From the NCBI RefSeq assembly GCF_021730435.1, contig NZ_JABWGX010000022.1:1-64000 (forward strand): DNA of 64,000 nt. Reading direction: 5' to 3'. Shown piece after piece: positions 8,745 to 19,885 of this stretch. Every line of letters begins with the position of its first letter. Position 1 is the stretch's first letter. The notes under the pieces were generated by a model. It was not told the DNA's origin, made no database searches, and saw only the letters and a list, made by a program, of their open reading frames with translations. Origin of the DNA: Xanthobacter agilis. GTDB lineage: Bacteria; Pseudomonadota; Alphaproteobacteria; Rhizobiales; Xanthobacteraceae. Both the position numbers and the translations under genes were made by a program.

Positions 8745-11078
8745 CTAAAGGAACAGATCGAGCCGCCCCCGTGCGGTCCGCTCGTTCTCGGCGCGCAGGA
8801 AGGCCGGTACATCATCGCTTTGGAGCGGCCGGCAGAACAGGAAGCCCTGGGCGAACTCGCATCCGCGCTCCCGCAGGAAGCGGGCCTGCCCGGCGGTCTC
8901 CACCCCCTCCGCGATGACCCGCATGCCGAGATTGCGCCCAAGCTCGATCACCGCGCAGACGATGGCGGTGTCGAACGCATCCTGCTCGATATCCTTCACA
9001 AAGCCCCGATCGATCTTGATGGTGTCGATGGGCAATTGCTTCAGGTGGATCAGCCCCGCATAGCCGGTGCCGAAATCGTCCAGTGCAACGTTCACCCCGG
9101 CCCGGTAGAGTTCGTCCAGGATCGGCGCCACGTGGTCCGAATTGCGACCGAGAAAAACGGTCTCGGTGATCTCCACGTCGAACCGGTCCGCTGCGATGCC
9201 GGCCGCATGGAACTGACGCAGCAGCTTCATCGCGAGGTCGCGATGGGTGAATTCCGCCGGTGAGAGATTGACGGCGATGCGGCCGCAATCATAGCCGGCC
9301 TCGATCCAGTTGCGGACGTCGCTGACGACCCGCCGCAACATCCGCTCCCCGATCAGCACCCCCACTTCGCGGTCCGTGAGGGCCAGCTCGAACGCGGCCG
9401 GAGCCAGCACCACATGCGGCGAGCGCCGCCACCGCACCAGCGCCTCGAATCCGGCGAGCCGTCCGGTGACCAGCGACACCTTCGGCTGGTAGAACGGCTC
9501 GATCTGGTCCCCCGCCAGCGCGTCCATGATGTCGCGCAGCAGCGTCACGCGCTCCGACACCGCCTGGCGCATGCTGGGCGCGTAGATCATCAGGCGGTTG
9601 CGGCCCTGCTGCTTGGCGGCATAGAGGGCAAGGTCCGCGTCCTTCATCAGCTCGCCGGAGGAGCCGTCATGCTCCGGGCAGGCAGCGACGCCGACGCTCG
9701 CCTTGATGGAGAGCTGGCGGCCCTGGTAGGACACCGGACGGCGCAGGTCGGCAAGAATATGCAGGCCGAGCTTGCGGCCCTCCTCCATCGCCGCCGGCGC
9801 CGCCAGCAGCAGCACGAATTCGTCGCCACCGAGCCGAGCCACCATGCCGGTGGCGCCGGCCAGGACCTGCAGCCGCCGGGCGGTTTCGGCAAGCGCCACG
9901 TCACCGGCGTCATGGCCGAGGGAATCGTTCACATCCTTCAGGCCGTCGAGGTCAATGAGCAGGAGGCAGACCCCCTGGTCCGGACCTCGCGTCCGCAGGT
10001 CCGCCTCCAGCCGCGCCTGAAACGCCGCGCGGTTCGGCAGGCCGGTGAGGATGTCGTGGGTCGCGGCATAGCGCACCTGCTGCTCCACCGCCGCCCGCTC
10101 GGTGATATCGATCACCGCCGCCACCATGCCCGGCGTGCCGCCGAGCTCGATCAGCGACGCCGCCACCAGCACGTCACGCCGGCTGCCATCGCCAATACGG
10201 ATGCTGCTCGGGAAATCGGTGACCACGCCTTCGCCGTCGAGGCGCCGCAGAAGGTGCGCGCGCTGATCGCCTGTGCTGTAGATATCCGTGGTTTTCAGGT
10301 GCGCGGCCTGCTCCTGTGAGGCGCCATAGAAGCGCAGGGCCGCCTCGTTGCATTTCAGGACGCGACCGTCCGCCAGCGCCGACACCAGCAGCGGCAGCGG
10401 AACCGCCTGGAAGGTCTTCTCCAGGAGGTTCTCGCTTTCGCGCAGCCGGGCATTGGCGCGCCGCGCAGCGGTCACCGCCGCCCATTGCCGCCGATCGAGC
10501 CGGTTCGCCCGCGAGACCACGATCATCATGGCCGCATTCAACATGGCCACCGCCACGATGAGCCCGAGCGACAGGCGCCAGGGCTGCGCCAGATCCAGAT
10601 ACCCGGTGAGCAGCAGGATGCTGAGCCCGATTCCGTTGACGAGGCACAGCCAGAACGGCAGGGGCACCGTGAGGTAATAGACGGTCGGCAAGAGCACGAC
10701 CACGAACAGCGCCAGCTCGCTGCGGGTGCCCACCAGCACGGCGACCCCGGCTCCGACCATCCATTGCCAGAGGGTCGCGACCAGATCCAGCTCGCGCACG
10801 CTGCGCGTCAGATGGGCGGCCACCAGGCAGCACAGGGAAATCAGAATCACCCCGAAACGAGCCGACAGCGCCACGACGAAATGAGACGTGCCCTCGAACC
10901 GCCAGTCGCTCAGCAGGAAAAAGGCATTGAACACCGCCGACAAAGCGAACAGCAGGCGCGCCATGCGCTTGGCCTCGGCGAGCCGGTCGGCGCGAAACGC
11001 CGCTTCCATGGCGGAATCGCCGAACTCACCACCGAAGGCCGTGAGGCGCAGGTCCTCGGACGCGCTCGACTGCACCAT
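8745..11078 (-). CDS. Membrane GGDEF-EAL protein with PAS domain (cyclic-di-GMP turnover)
   Basis: A 777-residue protein. Five to six hydrophobic segments span roughly residues 40-190. A PAS-like domain follows at about 215-330, then a GGDEF domain with RLGGDEF and an EAL domain. The EAL catalytic set is intact: FEALVRWR, NLSP, ITET, DDFGTG, KIDRGF, EGVET and QGFLF. The protein should therefore be able to hydrolyse c-di-GMP, and the canonical GGDEF suggests synthesis is also possible. It is a single gene whose start lies near coaBC, transcribed away from it. Signal sensed and biological role are not evident from sequence. Confidence 0.9.
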   Translation of the reverse strand: MVQSSASEDLRLTAFGGEFGDSAMEAAFRADRLAEAKRMARLLFALSAVFNAFFLLSDWRFEGTSHFVVALSARFGVILISLCCLVAAHLTRSVRELDLVATLWQWMVGAGVAVLVGTRSELALFVVVLLPTVYYLTVPLPFWLCLVNGIGLSILLLTGYLDLAQPWRLSLGLIVAVAMLNAAMMIVVSRANRLDRRQWAAVTAARRANARLRESENLLEKTFQAVPLPLLVSALADGRVLKCNEAALRFYGASQEQAAHLKTTDIYSTGDQRAHLLRRLDGEGVVTDFPSSIRIGDGSRRDVLVAASLIELGGTPGMVAAVIDITERAAVEQQVRYAATHDILTGLPNRAAFQARLEADLRTRGPDQGVCLLLIDLDGLKDVNDSLGHDAGDVALAETARRLQVLAGATGMVARLGGDEFVLLLAAPAAMEEGRKLGLHILADLRRPVSYQGRQLSIKASVGVAACPEHDGSSGELMKDADLALYAAKQQGRNRLMIYAPSMRQAVSERVTLLRDIMDALAGDQIEPFYQPKVSLVTGRLAGFEALVRWRRSPHVVLAPAAFELALTDREVGVLIGERMLRRVVSDVRNWIEAGYDCGRIAVNLSPAEFTHRDLAMKLLRQFHAAGIAADRFDVEITETVFLGRNSDHVAPILDELYRAGVNVALDDFGTGYAGLIHLKQLPIDTIKIDRGFVKDIEQDAFDTAIVCAVIELGRNLGMRVIAEGVETAGQARFLRERGCEFAQGFLFCRPLQSDDVPAFLRAENERTARGRLDLFL

Positions 11079-11311
11079 GTTCGCCCCCGGCCCCTGACGC
11101 GATACAATACGATAACGAACACAGATGCCTATGGAACTTCACTTAGCCGCGCCGACAGGTCCACATCAAGACCCTTTCCGCGAAGCTTGGCGCAAGGTCC
11201 CGCGCGCGGCTCGCGCGCGGGACGCTCCCGCGCTATATGCCGCAAGTCATGTCCCGAGCCTCCCGCCAGCCCGGCGGCGGGGTGTTCCCGTGGCCCTTCC
11301 GGAGCCGGCCG

Positions 11312-12556
11312 ATGCTCGCCGAGCAACGCATTCTCCTCATCATCGGTGGCGGGATCGCCGCCTATAAGTGTCTCGATCTCATCCGCCGCCTGAAGGAGCG
11401 CGGCGCCACGGTGCGGACCATCCTCACGACGGCGGCGCAACAATTCGTTACGCCGCTATCGGTGGGCGCGCTCAGCGGCGAGCGCGTCTTCGGCGACCTG
11501 TTCGACCTCACGGCCGAGCACGACATCGGCCACATCCGCCTCTCGCGGGAAGCGGATCTCGTGGTGGTGGCGCCCGCGACGGCGGATCTTCTGGCCAAGA
11601 TGGCCTGCGGCCTTGCCGACGACCTCGCCTCCACGGCGCTGCTCGCCACCGACAAGCCGGTGCTGGTCGTGCCCGCCATGAATCCGCGCATGTGGGCCCA
11701 CCCGGCCACCCGTCGCAATCTCGCGACCCTCGCCGCCGACGGCATCGCCGTGGTCGGCCCCAATGCCGGCGCCATGGCCGAGCGCGGCGAATTTGGCGAA
11801 GGGCGCATGGCCGAGCCCCTGGAAATCGTGGACGCCATCGCCGCCCGCCTTTCCGCCGCCCGTCTCGCGGTCGTCCGTGGCGCGGGTTCGCTCGCCGGCC
11901 GCCGCCTGCTGGTGACCTCCGGGCCCACCCATGAGCCCATCGACCCCGTGCGCTACATCGCCAACCGTTCGTCCGGCAAGCAGGGCCACGCCGTCGCCGC
12001 AGCAGCCGCCGCAGCCGGCGCCGAGGTGGTGTTGGTGAGCGGACCGGCGGAGGCCCCGGACCCGGCCGGAGTGCAGGTGATCCATGTGGACAGCGCCCGG
12101 CAGATGCTGGCGGCGGTGGAGGCTCATTTGCCGGTCGACGCCGCCGTGTTCGCCGCCGCCGTGGCCGACTGGCGGGTGGCCGATGCCTCCGAGCAGAAAA
12201 TCAAGAAGGCCGGCGCCGGCGCGCCTACCCTCACCTTGGTGGAAAATCCCGACATTCTCGCTACCGTGTCGCACCACTCCACGCTGCGACCGCGCCTCGT
12301 GGTGGGCTTCGCGGCGGAGACCGAAACCGTCATCGCGCATGCGCAGGCCAAGCGCGCCCGCAAGGGCTGCGACTGGATCGTCGCCAACGACGTGTCGCCC
12401 GCCACCGGGATCATGGGCGGCGACAGCAACACCGTGCACATCGTGAGCGCCGCCGGCGTGGAGCACTGGCCGCCCGCCTCCAAGACCGAGGTGGCGGCCC
12501 GGCTGGTGGCCCGCATCGCCGACGCGCTCGCACAACAGGAAAAGGACAGGTCATGA
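11312..12556 (+). CDS. coaBC: Bifunctional phosphopantothenoylcysteine decarboxylase/synthase CoaBC
   Basis: A 414-residue coenzyme A enzyme. The N-terminal flavoprotein half (about 1-185) decarboxylates 4'-phosphopantothenoylcysteine; its VPAMNPRMW substrate motif and KMACGLADD cysteine motif are present. The C-terminal half (about 190-414) ligates cysteine to phosphopantothenate and starts at [20 protein letters not shown] with the KIKK lysine further on. The start MLAEQRILL is preferred to an upstream in-frame ATG because GGAG lies 7 bases before it. The stop overlaps the dut start as ATGA. Confidence 0.94.
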   Translation: MLAEQRILLIIGGGIAAYKCLDLIRRLKERGATVRTILTTAAQQFVTPLSVGALSGERVFGDLFDLTAEHDIGHIRLSREADLVVVAPATADLLAKMACGLADDLASTALLATDKPVLVVPAMNPRMWAHPATRRNLATLAADGIAVVGPNAGAMAERGEFGEGRMAEPLEIVDAIAARLSAARLAVVRGAGSLAGRRLLVTSGPTHEPIDPVRYIANRSSGKQGHAVAAAAAAAGAEVVLVSGPAEAPDPAGVQVIHVDSARQMLAAVEAHLPVDAAVFAAAVADWRVADASEQKIKKAGAGAPTLTLVENPDILATVSHHSTLRPRLVVGFAAETETVIAHAQAKRARKGCDWIVANDVSPATGIMGGDSNTVHIVSAAGVEHWPPASKTEVAARLVARIADALAQQEKDRS

Positions 12557-13017
12557 GCCGCCCCGAGGTGCCCATCCAGCGTCTTCCCCATGGCGCCGGA
12601 CTGCCGCTGCCGGCCTACGCCACCGCCGGCGCCGCCGGCCTCGATCTACCGTGCGCGGTGCCGCACGACGCCCCGCTGAGCCTGGCCCCCGGCGCCGTGG
12701 CGGCCGTGCCCACCGGCTTCGCCCTCGCCTTGCCCGAAGGCTACGAAGGCCAGGTAAGGCCCCGCTCCGGACTCGCCCTGAAACACAAGATCACGGTGCT
12801 GAACAGCCCCGGCACCATCGATTGCGACTACCGCGGCGAAGTGAAGGTGATCCTCATCAATCTGGGCCCGGAGGCCTTCACCTTCACCCGCGGCATGCGC
12901 ATCGCCCAATTGGTGGTCGCGCCCATCACACAAATAATGCTGGCAGAATCCGGAGATTTGGAAGAAAGTGCACGGGGCGTCGGTGGTTTTGGCTCAACAG
13001 GGCTTTCCGGCGCGTGA
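12553..13017 (+). CDS. dut: Deoxyuridine 5'-triphosphate nucleotidohydrolase (dUTPase)
   Basis: A 154-residue trimeric dUTPase that hydrolyses dUTP to dUMP and pyrophosphate. All five family motifs are seen: [31 protein letters not shown] and the C-terminal GGFGSTG. It is translationally coupled to coaBC, the same order as in many proteobacteria. Confidence 0.96.
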   Translation: MSRPEVPIQRLPHGAGLPLPAYATAGAAGLDLPCAVPHDAPLSLAPGAVAAVPTGFALALPEGYEGQVRPRSGLALKHKITVLNSPGTIDCDYRGEVKVILINLGPEAFTFTRGMRIAQLVVAPITQIMLAESGDLEESARGVGGFGSTGLSGA

Positions 13018-13038
13018 TCTAGAGATAGTCACAGAGAA

Positions 13039-13479
13039 ATGCCGCGTTTATCCGACAAGAGCCTTCTTGCCATCGCCGCCGTGGTGGACGTCGCCGTCCA
13101 CGCGCGCGGCACGCCGGTTGCCGCCAAGGCGCTCGCCGCGCGGCACAATCTGCCCCCCCGCCGGCTGGAGCCGGTGCTACAGGCGCTGGTCCATGCCGGC
13201 GTGCTGAAGGGGGTCCGCGGTCCGCGGGGCGGCTACGAGCTGGCGCGCGAGCGCCGGCGTGTCTCCGTCGCCGAAATCGTGCGGGTGGTGGAAGGCGCGG
13301 ATGAGGAGAAGGAAATCATCCTCCCCCCCCTCGTCATCGAGGTGGTCCAGCCCGCCGTTGCCGCGGCTGAGACCACGTTCGACACCGCCCTCGACGCAGT
13401 GACGCTGGAGGACCTCTGCCGCGCCGCCGACAACAAGGGGCACGGGTCCGAACACGACCGCATTGATTTTACCATTTAA
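13039..13479 (+). CDS. Rrf2-family transcriptional regulator lacking the Fe-S cysteines
   Basis: A 146-residue winged-helix regulator of the Rrf2 family (MPRLSDKSLLAIAAVVDVAVHA; GVRGPRGGYELAR is the wing). IscR and NsrR bind a cluster through three cysteines after the DNA-binding domain. Here there is a single cysteine near the C-terminus (DLCRAA), so it is unlikely to carry that cluster. The 60-base gap to cysK and the shared direction suggest it controls cysteine synthesis, in the manner of CymR-type Rrf2 proteins, although that is inference. Confidence 0.85.
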   Translation: MPRLSDKSLLAIAAVVDVAVHARGTPVAAKALAARHNLPPRRLEPVLQALVHAGVLKGVRGPRGGYELARERRRVSVAEIVRVVEGADEEKEIILPPLVIEVVQPAVAAAETTFDTALDAVTLEDLCRAADNKGHGSEHDRIDFTI

Positions 13480-13539
13480 GGTCCCCGGCGGCAGCCGCAC
13501 GGGGCCAAAAGACCGATAGCGATCTTCAGGAGACAATCC

Positions 13540-14523
<984 letters not shown>

Positions 14524-14993
14524 GCCCGCACACGGACCGGTCCGGCCGGGTTGCCGTACCCGGCCGGACCGTGGCTCTGCGCGGTGGCACACGGCGCGGA
14601 GTTCTGCCCGCCGCAGCCGCCCTCCCGACCGCCGCTCACCTTTGCCGGTCCGGCCTTCCAAACTGGTGCGTGCATCGCATCGGGGGTTCTTTCCAGCATC
14701 CCCGAGACCCCGCGGCAGTCTTTCCATAGACGGATCAAGGCCGCGTGACGCGCCGGATCGTAGTGAAGCGCGCCCATGCGGGCGGCCCTGCGCGCCGCCC
14801 TTAGCGCCTGCTCGATCTCCTGTGGCTTTGAGAACACGAGCGCCAGCGCTGCCCGGCGCCGGTTCAGCTGCGCCTCCACGTCTTCGCTCCGAAATGCGCG
14901 GATTCGCCCCGCGCGCGCCCCACTCGGCATCGCCACCCTCCTGGATCATAAGGAGAGCCGATCCTCGCGCCGCCGCGGCCCGTGGGGGATAAG

Positions 14994-15146
14994 TTCCTAG
15001 GAAAAAAGGCACCGCGCGATCGCAGAGATGCCTTAAAAGTTATTGAAAATCATATTCGTAATGAATCCATTCGCAGACGCCTGCGGACGATATCGTCCCC
15101 TGGCTTTGGTCGAGCCGCATGATCAGTGTAGGAAAAGATACCTACA
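14994..15146 (+). promoter_or_regulatory. AT-rich control region with two palindromes before the DnaA-like gene
   Basis: This AT-rich stretch precedes the gene at 15160. It contains a perfect 10-base palindrome TTCCTAGGAA at 14994-15003 and an inverted repeat TGTAGG-N8-CCTACA at 15127-15146, which ends 13 bases before the start codon. The second repeat could be an operator, perhaps for autoregulation by the helix-turn-helix product. No clear -35/-10 pair was assigned. Confidence 0.45.
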
Positions 15147-15159
15147 ATGCGAGATTGAA

Positions 15160-15567
15160 ATGCCCCATATGAACACCTCACCTCTCGCCGCCAGCCCCGT
15201 CTCCGCCCTCGTCGCGCATGGCGCCGCCGCCCATGCCCGACCCGCGCCGCTGACGCCCCGCCACGACCCGACGTCGCATGCGAAGATCGCCATCGCCCTG
15301 GTCGCTGCCGCCGACCGCATTCCGGTCGAGACGCTGCTGGCCTTACAGCGTTCCGCGGCACCCGCCGCCGCCGCCCGACAGCTCGCCATGTATCTGGCGC
15401 ATGTGGCCCTCGGCCTCTCTCAGAGCGATGTGGCGCGGGCCTTCCGCCGCGACCGCACCACGGTGGCGCACGCCTGCCGGCGCATCGAAGACCAGCGCGA
15501 CAGCATCGCCTTCGACCGGCGCGTCGGTGAGCTCGAAGCCTGCATCCGCTGGGTGCTGGAGGCGTAA
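15160..15567 (+). CDS. DnaA domain-IV-like helix-turn-helix protein
   Basis: A 135-residue protein. Residues about 65-115 (ARQLAMYLAHVALGLSQSDV, then RAFRRDRTTVAHACRRIED) match the DNA-binding domain IV of the initiator DnaA, which recognises DnaA boxes. The AAA+ ATPase domain is absent, so it cannot start replication alone. The start MPHMNTS is chosen as the first ATG after a GAGA site; an ATG three codons later is equally possible. It ends five bases before a DUF6456 gene, so the two probably work together. A role as a DnaA-box competitor or regulator is speculative. Confidence 0.8.
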   Translation: MPHMNTSPLAASPVSALVAHGAAAHARPAPLTPRHDPTSHAKIAIALVAAADRIPVETLLALQRSAAPAAAARQLAMYLAHVALGLSQSDVARAFRRDRTTVAHACRRIEDQRDSIAFDRRVGELEACIRWVLEA

Positions 15568-15572
15568 CGCCC

Positions 15573-16124
15573 ATGGCCTCGCCTCCCCGCCCGACCCCTT
15601 CGCGGCCGGCCCGCGCCAGCCGCCGCCCCGTCCCCGCCACCCCGGCGCAGCCGCGATGGAATGCCTGCGAAAGTCCCCTCACCTGGCTCGCCCGCCGCAG
15701 CGGCCGTGACGGCCGTCCCCTGGTGGACGCCGCCCAGCTCGCCGCCGGCGAGCGTCTGCGCGCCGATTTCACCCGCGCCCAGCTCACCCCACGCATCACC
15801 AGCCGCTGGGATCCGACGCCCGGCGGTGGCGGCCCGGAAGCCTTCTCCGACATGGTGCTGGCGGCCAAGTCGCGGCTGGATCAGGCATTGTCCGCGGTGG
15901 GACCGGAGCTGTCCGGCGTGCTCCTGGATGTCTGCTGCTTCCTGAAAGGGCTCGAAGAGGTCGAATCCGATCGCCGCTGGCCGGCCCGCACCGCCAAGGT
16001 GGTTCTGGGCCTCGCCCTCACCCGGCTTGCGGCCCATTACGGCCTCTCCGTCACCGCCCAGGGCCGCGCCCGCGCGCCGATGCGGGGGTGGAGCGCGCCG
16101 GAGGCCGACCCGGCCGCGCCCTGA
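15573..16124 (+). CDS. DUF6456 domain protein
   Basis: A 183-residue protein of unknown function. After a Pro/Arg-rich first 30 residues it shows the recognisable DUF6456 blocks SPLTWLARRSGRDGRPLVDA, AAGERLRADFTRAQLTPRIT and GPELSGVLLDVCCFLKGLEE, followed by WPARTAKVVLGLALTRLAAHYG. The family is, to my knowledge, common in alphaproteobacteria. It lies 5 bases after the DnaA-IV-like gene, so the pair is very likely cotranscribed. Confidence 0.82.
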   Translation: MASPPRPTPSRPARASRRPVPATPAQPRWNACESPLTWLARRSGRDGRPLVDAAQLAAGERLRADFTRAQLTPRITSRWDPTPGGGGPEAFSDMVLAAKSRLDQALSAVGPELSGVLLDVCCFLKGLEEVESDRRWPARTAKVVLGLALTRLAAHYGLSVTAQGRARAPMRGWSAPEADPAAP

Positions 16125-16333
16125 CCCCGGCGCCGGGGCACCCATTCGGCACGCGCAGGGCTCCCCGGCGCCGCGCTCCTTTTGAAATGATTTCACTTCG
16201 CCCGAATTCGCTCTAAGAGAGCCGCCATAATATTGCGTTGATGGCACCGGACGCGCACGAAGGTGTCGGCGCCCAGACCAAAGGCCCGGCCCCCACCCTG
16301 GCGGGACCGGCGCACGAAAAGGCGAAGAGGAAC

Positions 16334-18187
16334 ATGCCCCAATACCGCTCCCGCACCTCCACCCACGGCCGCAACATGGCCGGCGCCCGCGGCCTGTGGC
16401 GCGCCACCGGCATGAAGGACGGAGACTTCGGCAAGCCCATCATCGCGGTGGTCAATTCCTTCACCCAGTTCGTGCCCGGCCATGTGCACCTGAAGGACCT
16501 CGGCCAGTTGGTCGCCCACGAAATCGAGAAGGCCGGCGGCGTTGCCAAGGAGTTCAACACCATCGCGGTGGATGACGGCATCGCCATGGGCCACGACGGC
16601 ATGCTCTATTCCCTGCCGTCCCGCGAGATCATCGCCGACAGCGTGGAATACATGGTGAACGCGCACTGCGCCGACGCCATGGTGTGCATCTCCAATTGCG
16701 ACAAGATCACCCCCGGCATGCTGATGGCGGCGCTGCGCCTCAACATCCCGGCCGTGTTCGTCTCCGGCGGCCCCATGGAGGCCGGCAAGGTACTGCTCTC
16801 CACCGGGCCGAAGAAGGTGGACCTGATCGACGCCATGATCGCTGCGGCGGACGACAAGGTCAGCGACGCCGATGTGCAGGTGATGGAGCGCTCGGCCTGC
16901 CCCACCTGCGGCTCGTGCTCGGGCATGTTCACCGCCAATTCCATGAACTGCCTCACCGAGGCGCTCGGCCTGTCGCTGCCGGGCAACGGCTCCATCCTCG
17001 CCACCCATGCCGACCGCAAGCGGCTGTTCGTGGAGGCGGGGCACCTGATCGTCGATCTCGCCCGCCGCTATTATGAGCAGGACGACCTGAGCGTGCTGCC
17101 GCGCGCCATCGCCACCTTTGAGGCGTTCGAGAACGCCATGACGCTCGACATCTCCATGGGCGGCTCCACCAACACCGTCCTGCACCTCCTGGCCGCCGCC
17201 AACGAAGGCGAGGTGCCGTTCACCATGGCCGACATCGACCGGCTTTCCCGCAAGGTGCCGGTGCTGTGCAAGGTGGCGCCCGCCGTCGCCGACGTCCATA
17301 TGGAGGACGTGCACCGGGCCGGCGGCATCATGGGCATCCTGGGCGAACTCGACCGCGCCGGGCTCATCCATTCGGATCTGCCCACCGTCCATGCCCCGAC
17401 CCTCAAGGACGCGCTGGAGCGCTGGGACGTGAAGCGCACCCATGCCGAGAGCGTCACCACCTTCTTCCGTGCCGCGCCGGGCGGGGTGCCGACCCAGGTC
17501 GCTTTCAGCCAGGCCAGCCGCTGGGACACCCTGGACCTCGACCGCGAAAAGGGCGTGATCCGCGACCTCGCGCACGCCTATTCCAAGGACGGAGGCCTTG
17601 CGGTGCTGTTCGGCAACATCGCCCTCGACGGCTGCATCGTGAAGACGGCAGGCGTGGACGCGTCCATCCTCACCTTCAAGGGCCCCGCCCGCATCTTCGA
17701 GAGCCAGGACGCGGCGGTGGAAGCCATCCTCTCCACCGGGCGCATCCAGCCGGGGGATGTGGTGCTGATCCGCTACGAAGGCCCGCGCGGCGGTCCAGGC
17801 ATGCAGGAGATGCTCTACCCGACCTCCTATCTGAAGTCGAAGGGCCTCGGGAAGGCCTGCGCCCTGATCACCGACGGGCGCTTCTCCGGCGGCTCCTCGG
17901 GCCTGTCCATCGGCCACATCTCGCCGGAGGCGGCGGAGGGCGGAGCCATCGGCCTGGTGGAGGAAGGTGACATCATCGAGATCGACATCCCGAACCGCTC
18001 CATCAGCCTCCAGGTCTCCGACGAGGAGCTGGCGCGCCGCCGCGCGGCCATGGAAGCCAAGGGCGAGGACGCCTTCAAGCCGGTGGGCCGCAAGCGCGTG
18101 GTGTCGCAGGCGCTCCAGGCCTATGCGGCGCTCACCACCTCGGCCGCCCGCGGCGCGGTGCGCGACGTGCGCGGCCTCAAGCGCTGA
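16334..18187 (+). CDS. ilvD: Dihydroxy-acid dehydratase IlvD
   Basis: A 617-residue Fe-S dehydratase for the third step of valine and isoleucine synthesis. It begins [20 protein letters not shown], almost the E. coli start; the frame is open 32 codons further upstream, but the AGAGGA site before 16334 decides the start. Cluster cysteines are in [11 protein letters not shown] and [12 protein letters not shown]. Length is normal. It stands alone, convergent with the CVNH genes. Confidence 0.97.
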   Translation: MPQYRSRTSTHGRNMAGARGLWRATGMKDGDFGKPIIAVVNSFTQFVPGHVHLKDLGQLVAHEIEKAGGVAKEFNTIAVDDGIAMGHDGMLYSLPSREIIADSVEYMVNAHCADAMVCISNCDKITPGMLMAALRLNIPAVFVSGGPMEAGKVLLSTGPKKVDLIDAMIAAADDKVSDADVQVMERSACPTCGSCSGMFTANSMNCLTEALGLSLPGNGSILATHADRKRLFVEAGHLIVDLARRYYEQDDLSVLPRAIATFEAFENAMTLDISMGGSTNTVLHLLAAANEGEVPFTMADIDRLSRKVPVLCKVAPAVADVHMEDVHRAGGIMGILGELDRAGLIHSDLPTVHAPTLKDALERWDVKRTHAESVTTFFRAAPGGVPTQVAFSQASRWDTLDLDREKGVIRDLAHAYSKDGGLAVLFGNIALDGCIVKTAGVDASILTFKGPARIFESQDAAVEAILSTGRIQPGDVVLIRYEGPRGGPGMQEMLYPTSYLKSKGLGKACALITDGRFSGGSSGLSIGHISPEAAEGGAIGLVEEGDIIEIDIPNRSISLQVSDEELARRRAAMEAKGEDAFKPVGRKRVVSQALQAYAALTTSAARGAVRDVRGLKR

Positions 18188-18325
18188 GACCGGGCCGGCG
18201 GGCCCGCCTTCCGGGGACCCCGCCGGCAACGCCGCCCAGGAGCCAGGGCGACGATCCGACATCGTGACCCGGTGCGGAGGAGCGAGGACGTCCAGGACGA
18301 CGCGACGACCGGGACGGCGGCGGCA

Positions 18326-19432
18326 TCAGCGGCAGGTGAGCCGCCCGTCCATGTTGGCGATGTCCCGCCCGCCGGGGCACCAGCTCACGGCGGTGGTCGC
18401 GTCCACGAAGCGGCCGTTGCGGTCCTTGCAGCTCGCCTTCAGCCAGCCGGCCACCACCCGGATGTCGCGGCAGGTGGCCGTGTAGGACCCCGGCGGCGGC
18501 CGCTCGCCCGAAGTCGGGCTGGAGCCCGGCCATCCACACCGGAGCACGCCGTTGTCATTGTAGATGTCCCCGCCGCGCGGGCACGTCGCCGCGGAGAGCG
18601 GGCCGGAGATGCGCAGGCTGCCGTCGCGATCGCGACAGCGCGCCCGGAGGGCGCCGCCGCTGAAGACAACCTCCTGGCAACTCGCCAGATAGGACCCCGG
18701 CGGCGGGGGCTCGCCATAGCCGCCGGCCGACGCGGCGGCGCAGCCCAGGCTGCCGTCGGTATTGACGATGTCGCGCCCACCGCAGAACGAGACGTAATAG
18801 GACGATGCCTGCCATCCCCCCAGGCGGTTCTGACAGGTGGCGTGCAGCAGGCCGCCGTCGAAGATGATGTTGCGGCAGCTCTGCTGATAGGATCCCCGGG
18901 GCACGGCGCTCGGCTCCGGACGCCGATTGCGGCATTTGAGCGCGTCGTCCTCGAACAGGATGTCGCTGCCGTCGGCGCAGGTGTTGAGCGCGAGGGTGCT
19001 TTCGATCCAGCGCCCATAGCGATCCTGACACACGGCCTTCAGCCAGCCCGAGGCCGCCCGCGCCTCCCGGCACGAGGCCAGATAGGACCCCGGCGGCGAA
19101 GAGGGCCCGGCGGCCCGGCCCGCCTCCCGAGGCGGCGTGGCCACCACCTTGCTGCCGAAGCCGAACAGCGACGCCCCCCGGCGGCACGTCAACTGCCCAT
19201 CCTTGTTCGAGATATCGCCGTCGCAGGAGCTGAAATTCTCCAGCAGCGCCACCACCCAGTCGCCATCACGGGTGGCGCACACGGCGGCAAGATCGCGCCC
19301 GGAGCGGATCTTCGCCTGCTGGCACGAGCTCAAATAGCTTCCCGCCGGAAGCTCCTGCGCCACCGCCGGCGCGGCGGGCAGCATCGCCACGACCCAGCCG
19401 AGCAGCATGGCCCCCCACCGCATCACGTCCAT
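18326..19432 (-). CDS. Secreted protein with five CVNH (cyanovirin-N-like) modules
   Basis: A 368-residue protein. The start MDVMRWGAMLLG has a GGGGAGAG site six bases upstream; an earlier ATG directly abuts a GGGAGG and is less likely. Residues 1-25 form a signal peptide ending AVAQ. Five modules of about 60-70 residues follow, each of the form PxGSY-x2-SC ... G-x-L-x-A-x-C ... W ... C-x2-DI-x-N-x-DG-x-L-x-C. This is the pattern of cyanovirin-N homology domains, a fold that binds high-mannose glycans in cyanovirin and several fungal lectins. Linkers are Pro/Gly-rich. The four cysteines per module fit two disulfides, consistent with export. Ligand unknown. Confidence 0.8.
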   Translation of the reverse strand: MDVMRWGAMLLGWVVAMLPAAPAVAQELPAGSYLSSCQQAKIRSGRDLAAVCATRDGDWVVALLENFSSCDGDISNKDGQLTCRRGASLFGFGSKVVATPPREAGRAAGPSSPPGSYLASCREARAASGWLKAVCQDRYGRWIESTLALNTCADGSDILFEDDALKCRNRRPEPSAVPRGSYQQSCRNIIFDGGLLHATCQNRLGGWQASSYYVSFCGGRDIVNTDGSLGCAAASAGGYGEPPPPGSYLASCQEVVFSGGALRARCRDRDGSLRISGPLSAATCPRGGDIYNDNGVLRCGWPGSSPTSGERPPPGSYTATCRDIRVVAGWLKASCKDRNGRFVDATTAVSWCPGGRDIANMDGRLTCR

Positions 19433-19776
19433 CGCGCTCTCCCCCCGTCCCATCCTCCCGTACCGTAAGATACGCGGCGGGGTGGCGCCACGGCGGTGAT
19501 GGAATTTTCCCGGCGGCACCGCCGGCACCCCCCCGCGCCTGACGGTCGCACCCGGCCCGCCCCTGGAACCTGATCCACCGGCGACCGCGCCCCATCGCGA
19601 GCCGGGGCGGTGCCCCCGCCTTCGACCGCAATCGAACCGGACGCGTTAGGGATCAGGCCATGCGCGCACGCAGGGAACGCTCATCCCGGTGCTCCTGCCG
19701 CGGGGTCCGCATCGCGGCTGACGCCTCCCGCCCCATCACCACCGTCATCGCGTCGGCACCCGGCCGCGCGCCTTTT

Positions 19777-19885
19777 TCGCAGTTCCGGGCGCAAAACCGC
19801 TGCGCACTTTTGCTGGAATTGCTCCGATAGCTCGTTTGTCGCAATTCCGGACGCAAAACCGCTGCGCACTTTTGCTGGAATTGCT
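19777..19885. repeat. Two tandem copies of a 47-base REP-like palindromic element
   Basis: Copies at 19777-19823 and 19839-19885 differ at two positions and are separated by 15 bases. Each folds as GCAATTCC...AAAA...TTTT...GGAATTGC around a core containing GTGCGCAGCGG; the first copy has one arm mismatch. The second copy abuts the TAA of the CVNH gene at 19886. I recall similar palindromes dispersed between genes in Hyphomicrobiales, but this was not checked. They may act as a transcription end or mRNA stabiliser. Confidence 0.75.

Noticed and set aside
8426-8917. 163-codon plus-strand frame upstream of nifA
   Set aside because: It overlaps the 3' end of the GGDEF-EAL gene on the other strand and becomes Arg/Pro-rich low-complexity; no motif.
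14524-15000. tRNA or small RNA gene in gaps such as 14524-15000 and 22162-22349
   Set aside because: No T-loop GGTTCRA with matching stems or other RNA signature was found; the only RNA gene supported is ffs.
19777-19885. Two direct repeats as a CRISPR array
   Set aside because: Only two copies, each internally palindromic over its full length with a 15-base spacer, and no cas genes.
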